Below, piece after piece: positions 6,630 to 16,274 of a DNA stretch of 16,274 nt. Positions within the stretch are counted from its first letter, which is position 1; every line of letters starts with the position of its first letter. A model generated the notes under the pieces. The model did no database searches. It was given only the letters and a program-made list of their open reading frames with translations, and had not been told where the DNA came from. Source of the DNA: Clostridiales bacterium. GTDB lineage: Bacteria > Bacillota > Clostridia > Oscillospirales > Oscillospiraceae. The translations under genes were made by a program, and so were the position numbers. The stretch lies in NCBI GenBank assembly GCA_004558115.1, contig SFDT01000036.1, forward strand, positions 1 to 16,274, given 5' to 3'.

Positions 6630-8495
6630 ATGACCGAATTTCACGCCGGACAATTTGATATCGCCGTCATCGGCGCCGGACACGCCGGCATCGAGGCGGC
6701 TCTGGCCGCCGCCCGGCTGGGGATGGAGACCGTTGTGTTCACCATCAACCTGGACGCCGTGGGCAACATGCCCTGCAACCCCGCCATCGGCGGCACCGGC
6801 AAGGGCCACCTGGTCCGGGAGCTGGACGCCCTGGGCGGCGAAATGGCAAAGGCCGCCGACGAATGCTGCATCCAGTACCGGCTTTTGAACAAGGGCAAGG
6901 GCCCCGCCGTGTGGAGCCTCCGGGCCCAGGCGGACCGCCGGAGATACCAGGAGCGGATGAAGCACACCCTGGAGCGGCAGGAGCACCTGACCGTCCGCCA
7001 GGGCGAGGTGGTGGAGGTCCGGGCGGAAAACGGCGCCGTTTCCCAGGTGGTGCTGGCCACCGGGGCGGTCTTTGCCGTGAAGGCCGTCATTCTGGCCACG
7101 GGCACCTACCTGGCCGGCCGCACCATCATCGGCGAGTGCGTGGAGGAATCCGGCCCCGACGGCATGCACGCCGCCCGGCGATTGACGGAGTCCCTGCTGG
7201 CCCTGGGCCTGCCCCTGCGGCGGTTCAAGACCGGCACGCCGCCCCGGGTCAATGCCCGGACGGTGGATTTTGACGAGATGGAGCTCCAGCCGGGAGACAC
7301 CCTCCCCGTCCCCTTTTCTTACAGTACCAAGCAGCCGCCGGAGAATTCGGCGGTGTGCTGGCTCACCTGGACCACGGAGGAGACGAAGCGCATCGTCCAG
7401 GAGAACCTGGACCGCGCCCCCATGTACTCCGGCCTCATCGAGGGCATCGGCCCCCGGTACTGCCCCTCCTTTGAAACGAAGATCGTCCGCTTTCCGGACA
7501 AGCTCCGCCACCAGTTGTTTGTGGAGCCCATGGGCCTCAACACAGAGGAGCTGTACATCCAGGGCTTCTCCTCCTCCATGCCGGAGGAGGTGCAGCTGCA
7601 AATGCTCCACAGCGTGCCGGGCCTGCGCCGGGCCGTCATGACCCGCCCGGCCTACGCCATCGAATATGACTGCATCGACCCCTTGGCCCTGCGGGCCACG
7701 CTGGAGTGCAAGGCCGTCAGCGGCCTGTACGGCGCCGGGCAGTTCAACGGCTCCTCCGGCTACGAGGAGGCCGCCGTCCAGGGCTTTGTGGCCGGTGTCA
7801 ACGCCGCCCGGAAGCTGAAGGGCGAGGGCGATTTCATCCTCTCCCGGTCGGAGAGCTACATCGGCACCCTCATCGACGACTTGGTGACCAAGGGCACCAA
7901 TGAGCCCTACCGCATCATGACCTCCCGCAGCGAGTACCGCCTGCTGCTGCGGCAGGACAACGCCGACCGGCGCCTGACCCGCCGGGGCTACGAGATCGGC
8001 CTGGTGTCCGAGGCGCGGCTGCGGGAAGTGGAGGAAAAATACGATGCCGTGGAACGGGAGATCAAGCGCCTGACCCACACCGGCGCCGCCCCCTCCCCGG
8101 CCCTGTCCGCCCTGCTGGCGGAAAAGGGCACCGCCGACGTTACGGACGGCGCCTCCCTGCTGTCCCTTTTGAAGCGGCCCCAGCTCCACTATGCCGAGCT
8201 GGCCCCCTTCGACCCGGAGCGGCCGGACCTGCCGGCGGACGTGGCCGAGCAGGTGGAGATCAGCGTGAAGTACGAGGGCTATGTCCAGCGCCAGCAAAAG
8301 CAGGTGGAGGACTTCCGGAAAATGGAGTCCCACAAGCTGCCACCCGATCTGGATTTCAACGCCATCCAGGGCCTGCGGCTGGAGGCCAGGGAAAAGCTCT
8401 CCGCCATCCGTCCCCTGGACCTGGGACAGGCCAGCCGCATCTCCGGCGTGTCCCCGGCGGACATCGCCGCCCTCATGGTCTATCTGGAGCGGTGA
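6630..8495 (+). CDS. mnmG: tRNA uridine-5-carboxymethylaminomethyl synthesis enzyme MnmG (GidA)
   Basis: A 621-residue FAD-dependent enzyme of normal family length. With MnmE it installs the cm(n)m5 group on U34 of certain tRNAs. The N-terminal FAD site is DIAVIGAGHAGIEAALAAAR (10-29). NMPCNPAIGGTGKGHLV follows, then the Cys-containing AVSGLYGAGQFNGSSGYEEAA region. The C-terminal helical tail has YEGYVQRQQKQVEDFRKME and ends PADIAALMVYLER. An AAAGGA site lies 11 bases before ATG 6630. mnmG often sits next to mnmE or rsmG; here it sits directly after an XRE gene, with no mnmE or rsmG in view. Its 3' end overlaps the convergent small gene by 23 bases and there is no terminator between them. Confidence 0.97.
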   Translation: MTEFHAGQFDIAVIGAGHAGIEAALAAARLGMETVVFTINLDAVGNMPCNPAIGGTGKGHLVRELDALGGEMAKAADECCIQYRLLNKGKGPAVWSLRAQADRRRYQERMKHTLERQEHLTVRQGEVVEVRAENGAVSQVVLATGAVFAVKAVILATGTYLAGRTIIGECVEESGPDGMHAARRLTESLLALGLPLRRFKTGTPPRVNARTVDFDEMELQPGDTLPVPFSYSTKQPPENSAVCWLTWTTEETKRIVQENLDRAPMYSGLIEGIGPRYCPSFETKIVRFPDKLRHQLFVEPMGLNTEELYIQGFSSSMPEEVQLQMLHSVPGLRRAVMTRPAYAIEYDCIDPLALRATLECKAVSGLYGAGQFNGSSGYEEAAVQGFVAGVNAARKLKGEGDFILSRSESYIGTLIDDLVTKGTNEPYRIMTSRSEYRLLLRQDNADRRLTRRGYEIGLVSEARLREVEEKYDAVEREIKRLTHTGAAPSPALSALLAEKGTADVTDGASLLSLLKRPQLHYAELAPFDPERPDLPADVAEQVEISVKYEGYVQRQQKQVEDFRKMESHKLPPDLDFNAIQGLRLEAREKLSAIRPLDLGQASRISGVSPADIAALMVYLER

Positions 8496-8691
8496 GCGCC
8501 AGCCCCAGCCGGACCCCCGTCTCAAAGGCGGCGGTGGCGCAGTCCAGCACCAGGGCATACACCCGGTCCAGCCGCTCCAGCTCCGTCTCCCCCGCCAGGG
8601 CATCCCGCACCCGCTTGTCCTGAAAGGGCGGCAGCCGCCCCAGCCGGGGCTGGGCGTAGTGGTCATAGAGCCATTCATAGATGGGTTCCAA
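8473..8691 (-). CDS. Small protein of module 2 (DUF6809-like), divergent from an XRE regulator
   Basis: 72 residues if started at TTG 8691, which has AGAGGTG 6 bases upstream. In-frame GTG codons at 8700 and 8709 are alternatives, but they fall at the very start of the predicted transcript without a ribosome site. The protein begins MEPIYEWLYDHY and ends with ALVLDCATAAFETGVRLGLAL. The F-x-x-G-x-R-L-G ending and LY start resemble short clostridial DUF6809-type proteins (tentative, from memory) and match the ends of the module 1 protein; the charged middle (DKRVRDALAGETELERLDR) is longer than in module 1. It is predicted helical and soluble. It overlaps the end of mnmG by 23 bases on the opposite strand. 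Confidence 0.75.
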   Translation of the reverse strand: MEPIYEWLYDHYAQPRLGRLPPFQDKRVRDALAGETELERLDRVYALVLDCATAAFETGVRLGLALTAPDRP

Positions 8692-8705
8692 ATCAATCAC
8701 CTCTG

Positions 8706-8755
8706 GCACAATTTGATTGTGCTATGATTATACACGCAATTAAATTATGTGTCAA
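8706..8755 (-). promoter_or_regulatory. Module 2 promoter (perfect consensus) with two operator dyads
   Basis: The minus-strand promoter is TTGACA (8750-8755), 17-bp spacer, TATAAT (8727-8732). Operator 1 is a perfect dyad, GCACAAT-TTG-ATTGTGC (8706-8722), centred at 8714 over the start region. Operator 2 is an imperfect dyad, ACACGCAATT (8732-8741) against AATTATGTGT (8743-8752), 8 of 10 positions paired, centred at 8742 in the spacer. The centres are 28 bp apart, the same as in module 1, although the half-site sequence differs. On the plus strand an extended -10 (TGC-TATGAT, 8720-8728) might serve the regulator, weakly supported. Confidence 0.78.
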
Positions 8756-8767
8756 CAGGAGGTTTCC

Positions 8768-8992
8768 ATGGAAAGCAGCGTCCTCATAGAATTTGGCCGG
8801 CGTCTCCGGGAACTTCGCCAGGAACGCGGCGGTACACAAAAATCCATGGCGGCCTATTTGGGCTGCACTGTCAGCAATTATCAAAAAATCGAATACGGAC
8901 AGGTCAACGTCCCCGCCCTGACTCTCATCGCCCTGTCCGAATATTTCCACGTCAGCATCGACTATCTTCTGGGCCGCAGCGACCTGCGGTAA
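8768..8992 (+). CDS. XRE-family (Cro/CI-type HTH) transcriptional regulator, module 2
   Basis: A 74-residue single-domain HTH protein. The core is IEFGRRLRELRQERGGTQKS, then YLGCTVSNYQKIEYGQVN as the recognition part, ending YFHVSIDYLLGRSDLR, the same type of tail as the module 1 regulator. ATG 8768 has AGGAGG (8757-8762) 5 bases upstream; an upstream ATG at 8747 would lie inside operator 2. It should control the divergent small gene through the dyads at 8706-8752 and possibly the genes downstream, since the cyclase gene starts 39 bases after its stop with no terminator between. Confidence 0.88.
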   Translation: MESSVLIEFGRRLRELRQERGGTQKSMAAYLGCTVSNYQKIEYGQVNVPALTLIALSEYFHVSIDYLLGRSDLR

Positions 8993-9031
8993 ACGCTTTT
9001 GGACACCACCACAAGGAAGGAATCTGTACAC

Positions 9032-9703
9032 ATGATCATTGACCTGACTCACACCATCACGCCGGATACCTTCGTCTATCCCGGCACGCCCCGCCCCGCT
9101 TTCTCCCACACCCGCACCCTGACGAACAACGGTGCCCGGGAGACGCTGCTGCAGATCGGCTCCCACACCGGCACCCACATGGACGCCCCCCGCCACATCC
9201 TGCCGGAGGGCTGCGGCCTGGACCAGCTGCCCCCCTCCCAGTTCTGCGGCCGCGCCGCCGTCATCGATGTATCCCACCTGGGAGCCGGCGCCATCATCAC
9301 CGCCGAGTTCCTGCACCAGCAAAACGGCTATCTCCGCACCGCCGACTATGCCCTGTTCTACACCGGCTGGGAGAAAAAGTGGGGCACCCCGGCCTTTTTG
9401 GATGAGGCCTTCCCCGTCCCTGACGAGGAGGCGGCACGGTATCTGGTGTCCTGCGGCCTCAAGGGCGTGGGCACGGACGCCATCAGCGTGGACCCCCTCT
9501 CCGGCACGGACTATCCCGCCCACAAGGTGCTGCTGGGCGGCGGCCTGGTCATTGTGGAGAACCTGTGTCTGAAAAAGGTGGTGGGCCGGAAGGACGTCAT
9601 GTTCTTCGCCCTGCCTCTGAAATACGCCGGAGCCGACGGCGCTCCCGTCCGGGCCATCGCCGAGTTCCGGGACTTCCCTGAAAAGGAGATGAGCGGGGAA
9701 TGA
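9032..9703 (+). CDS. Cyclase-family (KynB-like) metal-dependent hydrolase
   Basis: A 223-residue protein of the cyclase/kynurenine formamidase superfamily. It carries the metal-binding signature H-x-G-T-H-x-D-x-P-x-H as HTGTHMDAPRH (45-55) after the typical IIDLTHTITPDTFVYPGTP start. C-terminal family features include VGTDAISVDP and HKVLLGGGLVIVENLCL. Members hydrolyse amide or lactam-like bonds, including N-formylkynurenine; no tryptophan-degradation gene is near, so the substrate is unknown. I start at ATG 9032, with AAGGAAGGA 10 bases upstream; TTG 8999 would add an unlikely leader. The stop overlaps the MurT-like start as ATGA (9700-9703), so the two are translationally coupled. Confidence 0.9.
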   Translation: MIIDLTHTITPDTFVYPGTPRPAFSHTRTLTNNGARETLLQIGSHTGTHMDAPRHILPEGCGLDQLPPSQFCGRAAVIDVSHLGAGAIITAEFLHQQNGYLRTADYALFYTGWEKKWGTPAFLDEAFPVPDEEAARYLVSCGLKGVGTDAISVDPLSGTDYPAHKVLLGGGLVIVENLCLKKVVGRKDVMFFALPLKYAGADGAPVRAIAEFRDFPEKEMSGE

Positions 9704-11028
9704 GAAAGTTCCTTGCGATCTTAGTATGCAAGCTGGGCCGGGCCGTGGGCAGGCTGGTGGGTAAGGGCAGTTCCCTGCCCGGCAAGTACGCCCTGAAGAT
9801 CTGCCCGGACATCCTGCGCCGGGTGCAGCTGCCCGCCCACATCATCGCCGTCACCGGCAGCAACGGAAAGACCTCCACCGTGGAGATGATCGCCGCCATC
9901 CTCCGCGCCGGCGGCAAGACCGTGGTGTACAATGAGGAGGGCTCCAACCAGATCGAGGGCGTCACCACCACCGTGCTGACCAACGCCACCCTGGGCGGCC
10001 GGGTGAAGGCCGACGTGCTCCTCATTGAGTCCGATGAGCGCTACGCCGCCCGCAGCTTCCAGTACTTCCACCCCACGGAGTTCGTCATCACGAACCTGTA
10101 CCGGGACCAGCTGACCCGCAACGGCCACCCCGAGTGGGTGTACGACGCCATCCTGCCCGCCATCCACCCGGACACGAAGCTCATTCTGAACGCCGACGAC
10201 CCCCTGTCCTCCTGCTTCGCCCAGAATCACGAGAACGTGAAGTGGTTCGGCCTGAACCCCTGCTCCATCACCGGGGACAAGCCCACCGGCGTGTACCGCG
10301 ACGGCGCTTACTGCCCCCTGTGCCACGGGCCCATGGAGTATGACTACGTCCACTACAACCACATCGGCGCTTACCGCTGCACCAAGTGCGGCCACGCCAA
10401 GCCCGCCACGGATTATACCGTTACGGCGGCGGACCTGGACCAGGGCCGGCTGACCATCGACGGCGCCGTCACCATCCAGCTGGCCTTTCGCAGCATCTAC
10501 AACGTATACAACATTCTGGCGGCCTACGCCGCCTGCCGGGAGGTGGGTATCGCCGCCGACACCGCCGCCGGGGTCATCAACAACTACATTCTGAAAAACG
10601 GCCGGATGCAGAAGTTCACCCTGGGCGCCCACAAGGGCGTGCTGCTGACCAGCAAGCATGAAAACTCCATCGCCTACGACACGAACCTGCGCTATATCGC
10701 CGCCTCCAAGGAGCCCTGCACCGTGCTGGTCATCGTGGACGCGGTGAGCCGCAAGTACTTCACCAGCGAGACCAGCTGGCTGTGGGACATCGATTTCGAC
10801 CTGCTGAACGCCCCCCAGGTGGAGCGGGTCATCCTCTCCGGCCGGTACTGCAACGACCTGGCTCTGCGCTTCTCCTTCACCGGCATCCCCCAGGAAAAGC
10901 TCCTGGTCCAGCCGGATATTGCCGCCGCGGCGGAAACGCTGAAGGCGGAGGGCAGCGAGCAGGTATATGTGGTCACCTGCTTCTCCGACCGGGACAAGCT
11001 GCTGGCCCACGTGGTAAAGGAGGCGTAA
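9700..11028 (+). CDS. murT: MurT-like Mur ligase family protein (diverged)
   Basis: A 442-residue Mur-ligase-type ATP enzyme. Classical MurT works with GatD to amidate D-Glu of lipid II to D-isoglutamine. The P-loop TGSNGKTS (52-59), NEEGSNQIEGV (78-88) and the inserted zinc ribbon C205-x2-C208 / C227-x2-C230 are all typical. The C-terminal DUF1727 part is less so. Where the family usually has a KNPAG-type stretch this one reads SKHENSIAYDTNL (318-330). The NDNxADGxD stretch is replaced by VDAVSRKYFTSET, while SWLWDIDF with the putative catalytic Asp is kept. It is coupled to the cyclase gene upstream and followed 3 bases later by the GatD-like gene. The symbol reflects family; the activity may have shifted. 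Confidence 0.85.
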   Translation: MRKFLAILVCKLGRAVGRLVGKGSSLPGKYALKICPDILRRVQLPAHIIAVTGSNGKTSTVEMIAAILRAGGKTVVYNEEGSNQIEGVTTTVLTNATLGGRVKADVLLIESDERYAARSFQYFHPTEFVITNLYRDQLTRNGHPEWVYDAILPAIHPDTKLILNADDPLSSCFAQNHENVKWFGLNPCSITGDKPTGVYRDGAYCPLCHGPMEYDYVHYNHIGAYRCTKCGHAKPATDYTVTAADLDQGRLTIDGAVTIQLAFRSIYNVYNILAAYAACREVGIAADTAAGVINNYILKNGRMQKFTLGAHKGVLLTSKHENSIAYDTNLRYIAASKEPCTVLVIVDAVSRKYFTSETSWLWDIDFDLLNAPQVERVILSGRYCNDLALRFSFTGIPQEKLLVQPDIAAAAETLKAEGSEQVYVVTCFSDRDKLLAHVVKEA

Positions 11029-11031
11029 GGC

Positions 11032-11766
11032 ATGGAACTGAAGATCGTCCACTTTTACCCCGACCTTATGAACCTGTACGGCAGCTATGCAAACGTGGCG
11101 GTCCTGAAGCGGTACCTGGAGGAGGTGGGCAACACCGTTACGGTGGAGGCCGTGGTCCCCGGCGAAGCGGCGGACCTCTCCGGCGCCGGCTTCCTCTTTA
11201 TGGGCGCCGGCACCGAACGGCGGCAGAAGGCCGCCCTGGCGGATTTCGCCCGGTACGCTGAGACCGTGAAGGCTCTGGCAAAGGACGGCACCCCCATGCT
11301 GTTCGCCGGCACCGCCATGGAGCTGCTGGGCAAGACCATCACCGCCGCCGACGGCACTGTTTACGAAGGCATCGGCCTGGGGAGCTTCACTTCCGTCCAG
11401 GGCAAGCAGCGCTTCGTGGAGGATGTGTACGGCGCCACGGACCTGTACGGCCAGCCGGTGGTGGGTTTCATGAACAAGTGCAGCATCATCGAAGGGGTGG
11501 AGACGCCTCTGCTGACCGCCCTGGACATGGGCTTCGGCAACAGCGGTGAAAAGACCCCCGAGGGCTTCCGCTTCCAAAACGTGCTGGCCTCGGAGCTGAC
11601 CGGCCCCATCCTGGTGAAAAATCCCCGGATGCTGGAGCATGTGGTCCGGGCCATTTACGCCCACCGGGGCCAGGCCCTGCCGGAGAAACTGCCCCGCTGG
11701 CCCTATGCCGAGGAGGGCTACGCCATCACAGAGGCGCAGCTGAAGCTCCGGTGGAACAAAACGTGA
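11032..11766 (+). CDS. gatD: GatD-like glutamine amidotransferase subunit lacking catalytic Cys and His
   Basis: A 244-residue protein, the partner of MurT by position and fold. The start (HFYPDLMNLYGSYANVAVL) and GFGNSGEKTPEGFRFQNV are clear GatD traits. The active site is not. Against S. aureus GatD as I remember it, DGMPGLTICGGYQFLGK aligns without gaps to DGTPMLFAGTAMELLGK (85-101), so the nucleophile Cys94 becomes Gly93. YLHGPILPKN aligns to ELTGPILVKN (188-197), so His189 becomes Thr190. The GGGSDREQ stretch is GAGTERRQ here, and GFENHGG is GFMNKCS. The only Cys is C150, outside the active-site position. The frame is intact, so this is not decay by frameshift. It probably cannot hydrolyse glutamine. 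A terminator follows 24 bases after the stop. Confidence 0.85.
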   Translation: MELKIVHFYPDLMNLYGSYANVAVLKRYLEEVGNTVTVEAVVPGEAADLSGAGFLFMGAGTERRQKAALADFARYAETVKALAKDGTPMLFAGTAMELLGKTITAADGTVYEGIGLGSFTSVQGKQRFVEDVYGATDLYGQPVVGFMNKCSIIEGVETPLLTALDMGFGNSGEKTPEGFRFQNVLASELTGPILVKNPRMLEHVVRAIYAHRGQALPEKLPRWPYAEEGYAITEAQLKLRWNKT

Positions 11767-11790
11767 ATCCCGGTTAAAAAATTCGATAAA

Positions 11791-11827
11791 ATCCCCGCCT
11801 GTTTTGAAAACAGGCGGGGATTTTTTT
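11791..11827 (+). terminator. Rho-independent terminator of the cyclase-murT-gatD run
   Basis: ATCCCCGCCTG (11791-11801) pairs perfectly with CAGGCGGGGAT (11811-11821). The stem extends through TTTT/AAAA toward the loop, and seven T follow. It ends the run begun at 8768 or 9032. Confidence 0.93.
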
Positions 11828-11841
11828 GCTGTGCGGGGGCG

Positions 11842-12750
11842 TCACCGCCCGGTTCGTTTCCTCTCCCGGTAGGCCGAGGGGGTACAGCCCTTCAGTTCCC
11901 GGAAGGTCTTGGTGAAGTAGCTCATTTCCCGGAAGCCGCACCGCTCTCCGATATCCCCGATCTTCAAGTCACTCTCTGTCAGCAGCTCCGCCGCTTTCTG
12001 CACCCGCAGCTGGCGGAGGTACTGAATAGGAGTAGTGCCGATGGTGGCGTGAAAGCACCGCAGACATTCGCTCTCGCTGACGCTGACGCTGGCCGCGATG
12101 TGGGCGATGGTCAACTCCTGCGTATAATGCGCCTGTATAAAACGCATCATATTTTTGATGCGTTCTTCGTCCCGCAGGGCCTTTTCCGACGGGAGCCTGG
12201 GCTCCACGGGGAGATGGCTGACCAGCTGGAACACCAGTTCCGACAGGGCGGCGCGAATTTGAAACGCAAAGCCCGGTGGCTCACGCTCCGCGCTGCTCCA
12301 GGCGGACTCAATGGATGCCAGAGCCTCCTGCTTCCACGGGACCGCTCCGTCCAGACGCACATAGGCCGGCGCCTGGGGGGAGAGCAGCGGCAGCAGGTAC
12401 TCCTGCCAGAAAAGGCTGTCCGCGCTGCCGCCCACCAGGCGGGGATGAAACACCACCGAGCGGAGGCGGAAGCCCTGACCGCTGTGATCCCAGATGTTGT
12501 GCAGCACCCTGGTGCCGATAAAAAAGCCTTCGCCGGCAGAGACGGTGAACACCTCTCCAGCAGCTGACACCTGAACTTCTCCTTGGGCAACCACAACCGC
12601 CTCCAGCTCATCGTGCCAGTGCCAGGGACAGGGGACACCCTCCAGATACAGATCGTCCCGATAGCAGGCCACGGGAAACAACGCCGTGCCGTGAGCAATC
12701 AGCTCCCGGCCGTGGGGATCGGCGGCGCTTCCGCAGGACACCAATGACAT
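11842..12750 (-). CDS. AraC-family transcriptional regulator with N-terminal cupin domain
   Basis: A 302-residue protein. The N-terminal cupin sensing domain has HWHDELEAVVVAQGEVQV (44-61) and GEGFFIGTRVLHNIW, the AraC_binding type that sees a small ligand. The C-terminal two-HTH domain (about 205-300) includes LTIAHIAASVSVSESECLRCF and IGDIGERCGFREMSYFTKTF, ending CTPSAYRE. I start at ATG 12750 because AAGGAGG (12759-12765) lies 8 bases upstream; ATG 12801 has no such site. The likely target is the divergent gene at 12889 and its own promoter. No sugar or transport genes are adjacent, so the ligand is unknown. Confidence 0.92.
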   Translation of the reverse strand: MSLVSCGSAADPHGRELIAHGTALFPVACYRDDLYLEGVPCPWHWHDELEAVVVAQGEVQVSAAGEVFTVSAGEGFFIGTRVLHNIWDHSGQGFRLRSVVFHPRLVGGSADSLFWQEYLLPLLSPQAPAYVRLDGAVPWKQEALASIESAWSSAEREPPGFAFQIRAALSELVFQLVSHLPVEPRLPSEKALRDEERIKNMMRFIQAHYTQELTIAHIAASVSVSESECLRCFHATIGTTPIQYLRQLRVQKAAELLTESDLKIGDIGERCGFREMSYFTKTFRELKGCTPSAYRERKRTGR

Positions 12751-12804
12751 CTCTGCCACCTCCTTGACGGTTTTACACCAGAAAACCGGCGGTTCTCTCA
12801 TACC

Positions 12805-12854
12805 TTACCGCAAATCATGGTGATATTATAATAGAGTAAGACCACCGCCGTCAA
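12805..12854. promoter_or_regulatory. Face-to-face divergent promoters with overlapping -10 boxes
   Basis: Minus strand (AraC gene): TTGACG (12849-12854), 18-bp spacer, TATAAT (12825-12830). Plus strand (gene at 12889): TTACCG (12805-12810), 16-bp spacer, TATAAT (12827-12832). The two -10 hexamers share four bases in the palindrome TATTATAATA, so polymerase should occupy only one direction at a time. Confidence 0.72.
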
Positions 12855-12888
12855 TACCACAGCACGATCAGACGAAAAGAGGAAGCAT

Positions 12889-13146
12889 ATGTTGACCATG
12901 ACACTCCTGCCCGACCGGGAAGAATTTTTAGAGCTCGTGGACCGCAGCCGGGGCGGCGTTTTGCTGCAGCTGCCGGACCAGACCACCTGCGACCTCAAGC
13001 ACGACCCCGCCGCCCGGCAGATGCTGCGGCTGCTGGAACCGGGGCCGGAGGGCATCACGCTGCGTCTGACAAACCCGGAGGACCTGCCCGCCTACCTTCA
13101 CTATATGATGGAAGCCCCCTTGCAGGCAGAAAAGGACCGCAGGTAA
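12889..13146 (+). CDS. 85-residue protein of unknown function (possible HPr-like fold)
   Basis: An intact short gene with its own promoter, an AGAGGA site about 5-6 bases before ATG 12889, and a terminator that contains its stop codon. It has no signal peptide or membrane segment. The order FLELVDRSRGGVLLQL, then DLKHDPAARQMLRLL, then GITLRLTNPEDLPAYL, fits the strand/helix pattern of HPr-like proteins. Some clostridial members of that group keep the fold without the N-terminal phospho-His, and none is visible here. That resemblance is weak and from memory. It is divergent from the AraC-type regulator, which may control it. I do not recognise a family with confidence. Confidence 0.6.
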   Translation: MLTMTLLPDREEFLELVDRSRGGVLLQLPDQTTCDLKHDPAARQMLRLLEPGPEGITLRLTNPEDLPAYLHYMMEAPLQAEKDRR

Positions 13147-13164
13147 AACCTGCGGTCCTTTTTT
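13131..13164. terminator. Bidirectional terminator between the small gene and nifJ
   Basis: A 14-bp perfect stem (13131-13144 with 13148-13161) has a 3-base loop; T follows through 13164 on the plus strand and an A-run precedes it for the minus strand. The TAA stop of the plus-strand gene (13144-13146) lies at the top of the hairpin, so the last codons form one arm. It serves both convergent genes. Confidence 0.9.
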
Positions 13165-13178
13165 GCTTTGTGGGAAGC

Positions 13179-16274
<3,096 letters not shown>

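Noticed and set aside
6399..8696. 765-codon minus-strand open frame opposite mnmG
   Set aside because: Antisense shadow of mnmG crossing several real genes and regulatory dyads.
9721..11664. 647-codon minus-strand open frame opposite murT/gatD
   Set aside because: Antisense shadow; it spans two plus-strand genes with clear motifs.
11032..11766. gatD as a pseudogene
   Set aside because: The frame is complete, spacing and terminator are intact, and conserved non-catalytic segments remain. The loss is confined to active-site positions, which points to altered function rather than decay.

Overview
The window looks like a chromosomal segment of a GC-rich anaerobic Firmicute, most likely an Oscillospiraceae-type gut Clostridium (inference). 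The grounds are the one-polypeptide pyruvate:ferredoxin oxidoreductase, a K+-dependent-type membrane pyrophosphatase, the GGGtGRT/IscU-like pair, a MurT/GatD-like pair, strong AGGAGG ribosome sites and compact rho-independent terminators. No rRNA, tRNA, CRISPR array or complete insertion sequence was seen.

Layout. Positions 1-249 hold the broken 3' end of a tyrosine recombinase. On the minus strand, 365-2075 is a two-gene operon (IscU-like scaffold, then GGGtGRT protein) with a consensus promoter and a terminator. 2308-4431 (minus) is the membrane pyrophosphatase hppA, whose promoter carries a palindrome. 4505-5284 is mostly non-coding but contains a complete miniature transcription unit for a 27-residue acidic peptide. 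5285-6145 (plus) is a membrane-anchored metallophosphoesterase.

6140-8992 is the most unusual part. Two modules, each a plus-strand XRE regulator divergent from a small minus-strand protein, flank mnmG (tRNA-modification enzyme). In both, the small gene has a TTGACA promoter with a 17-bp spacer. One dyad is centred in that spacer and a second is centred 28 bp away over the start region. In both, the small gene also overlaps the 3' end of the convergent neighbour.

8768-11766 reads as one rightward run: XRE regulator, cyclase-family hydrolase, MurT-like ligase, GatD-like subunit, terminator. The GatD-like protein aligns without gaps to the catalytic regions of the family, yet the nucleophile Cys and the catalytic His are replaced by Gly and Thr. 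The MurT partner is also diverged at its C-terminal motifs. The pair may therefore not do ordinary glutamine-dependent lipid II amidation.

11842-12750 (minus) is an AraC-type regulator divergent from a small unknown gene (12889-13146), with overlapping -10 boxes. 13179-16274 (minus) is the C-terminal 1031 residues of pyruvate:ferredoxin oxidoreductase; its start lies beyond the window. Together hppA and this enzyme fit an energy-limited fermentative anaerobe that uses ferredoxin and pyrophosphate.
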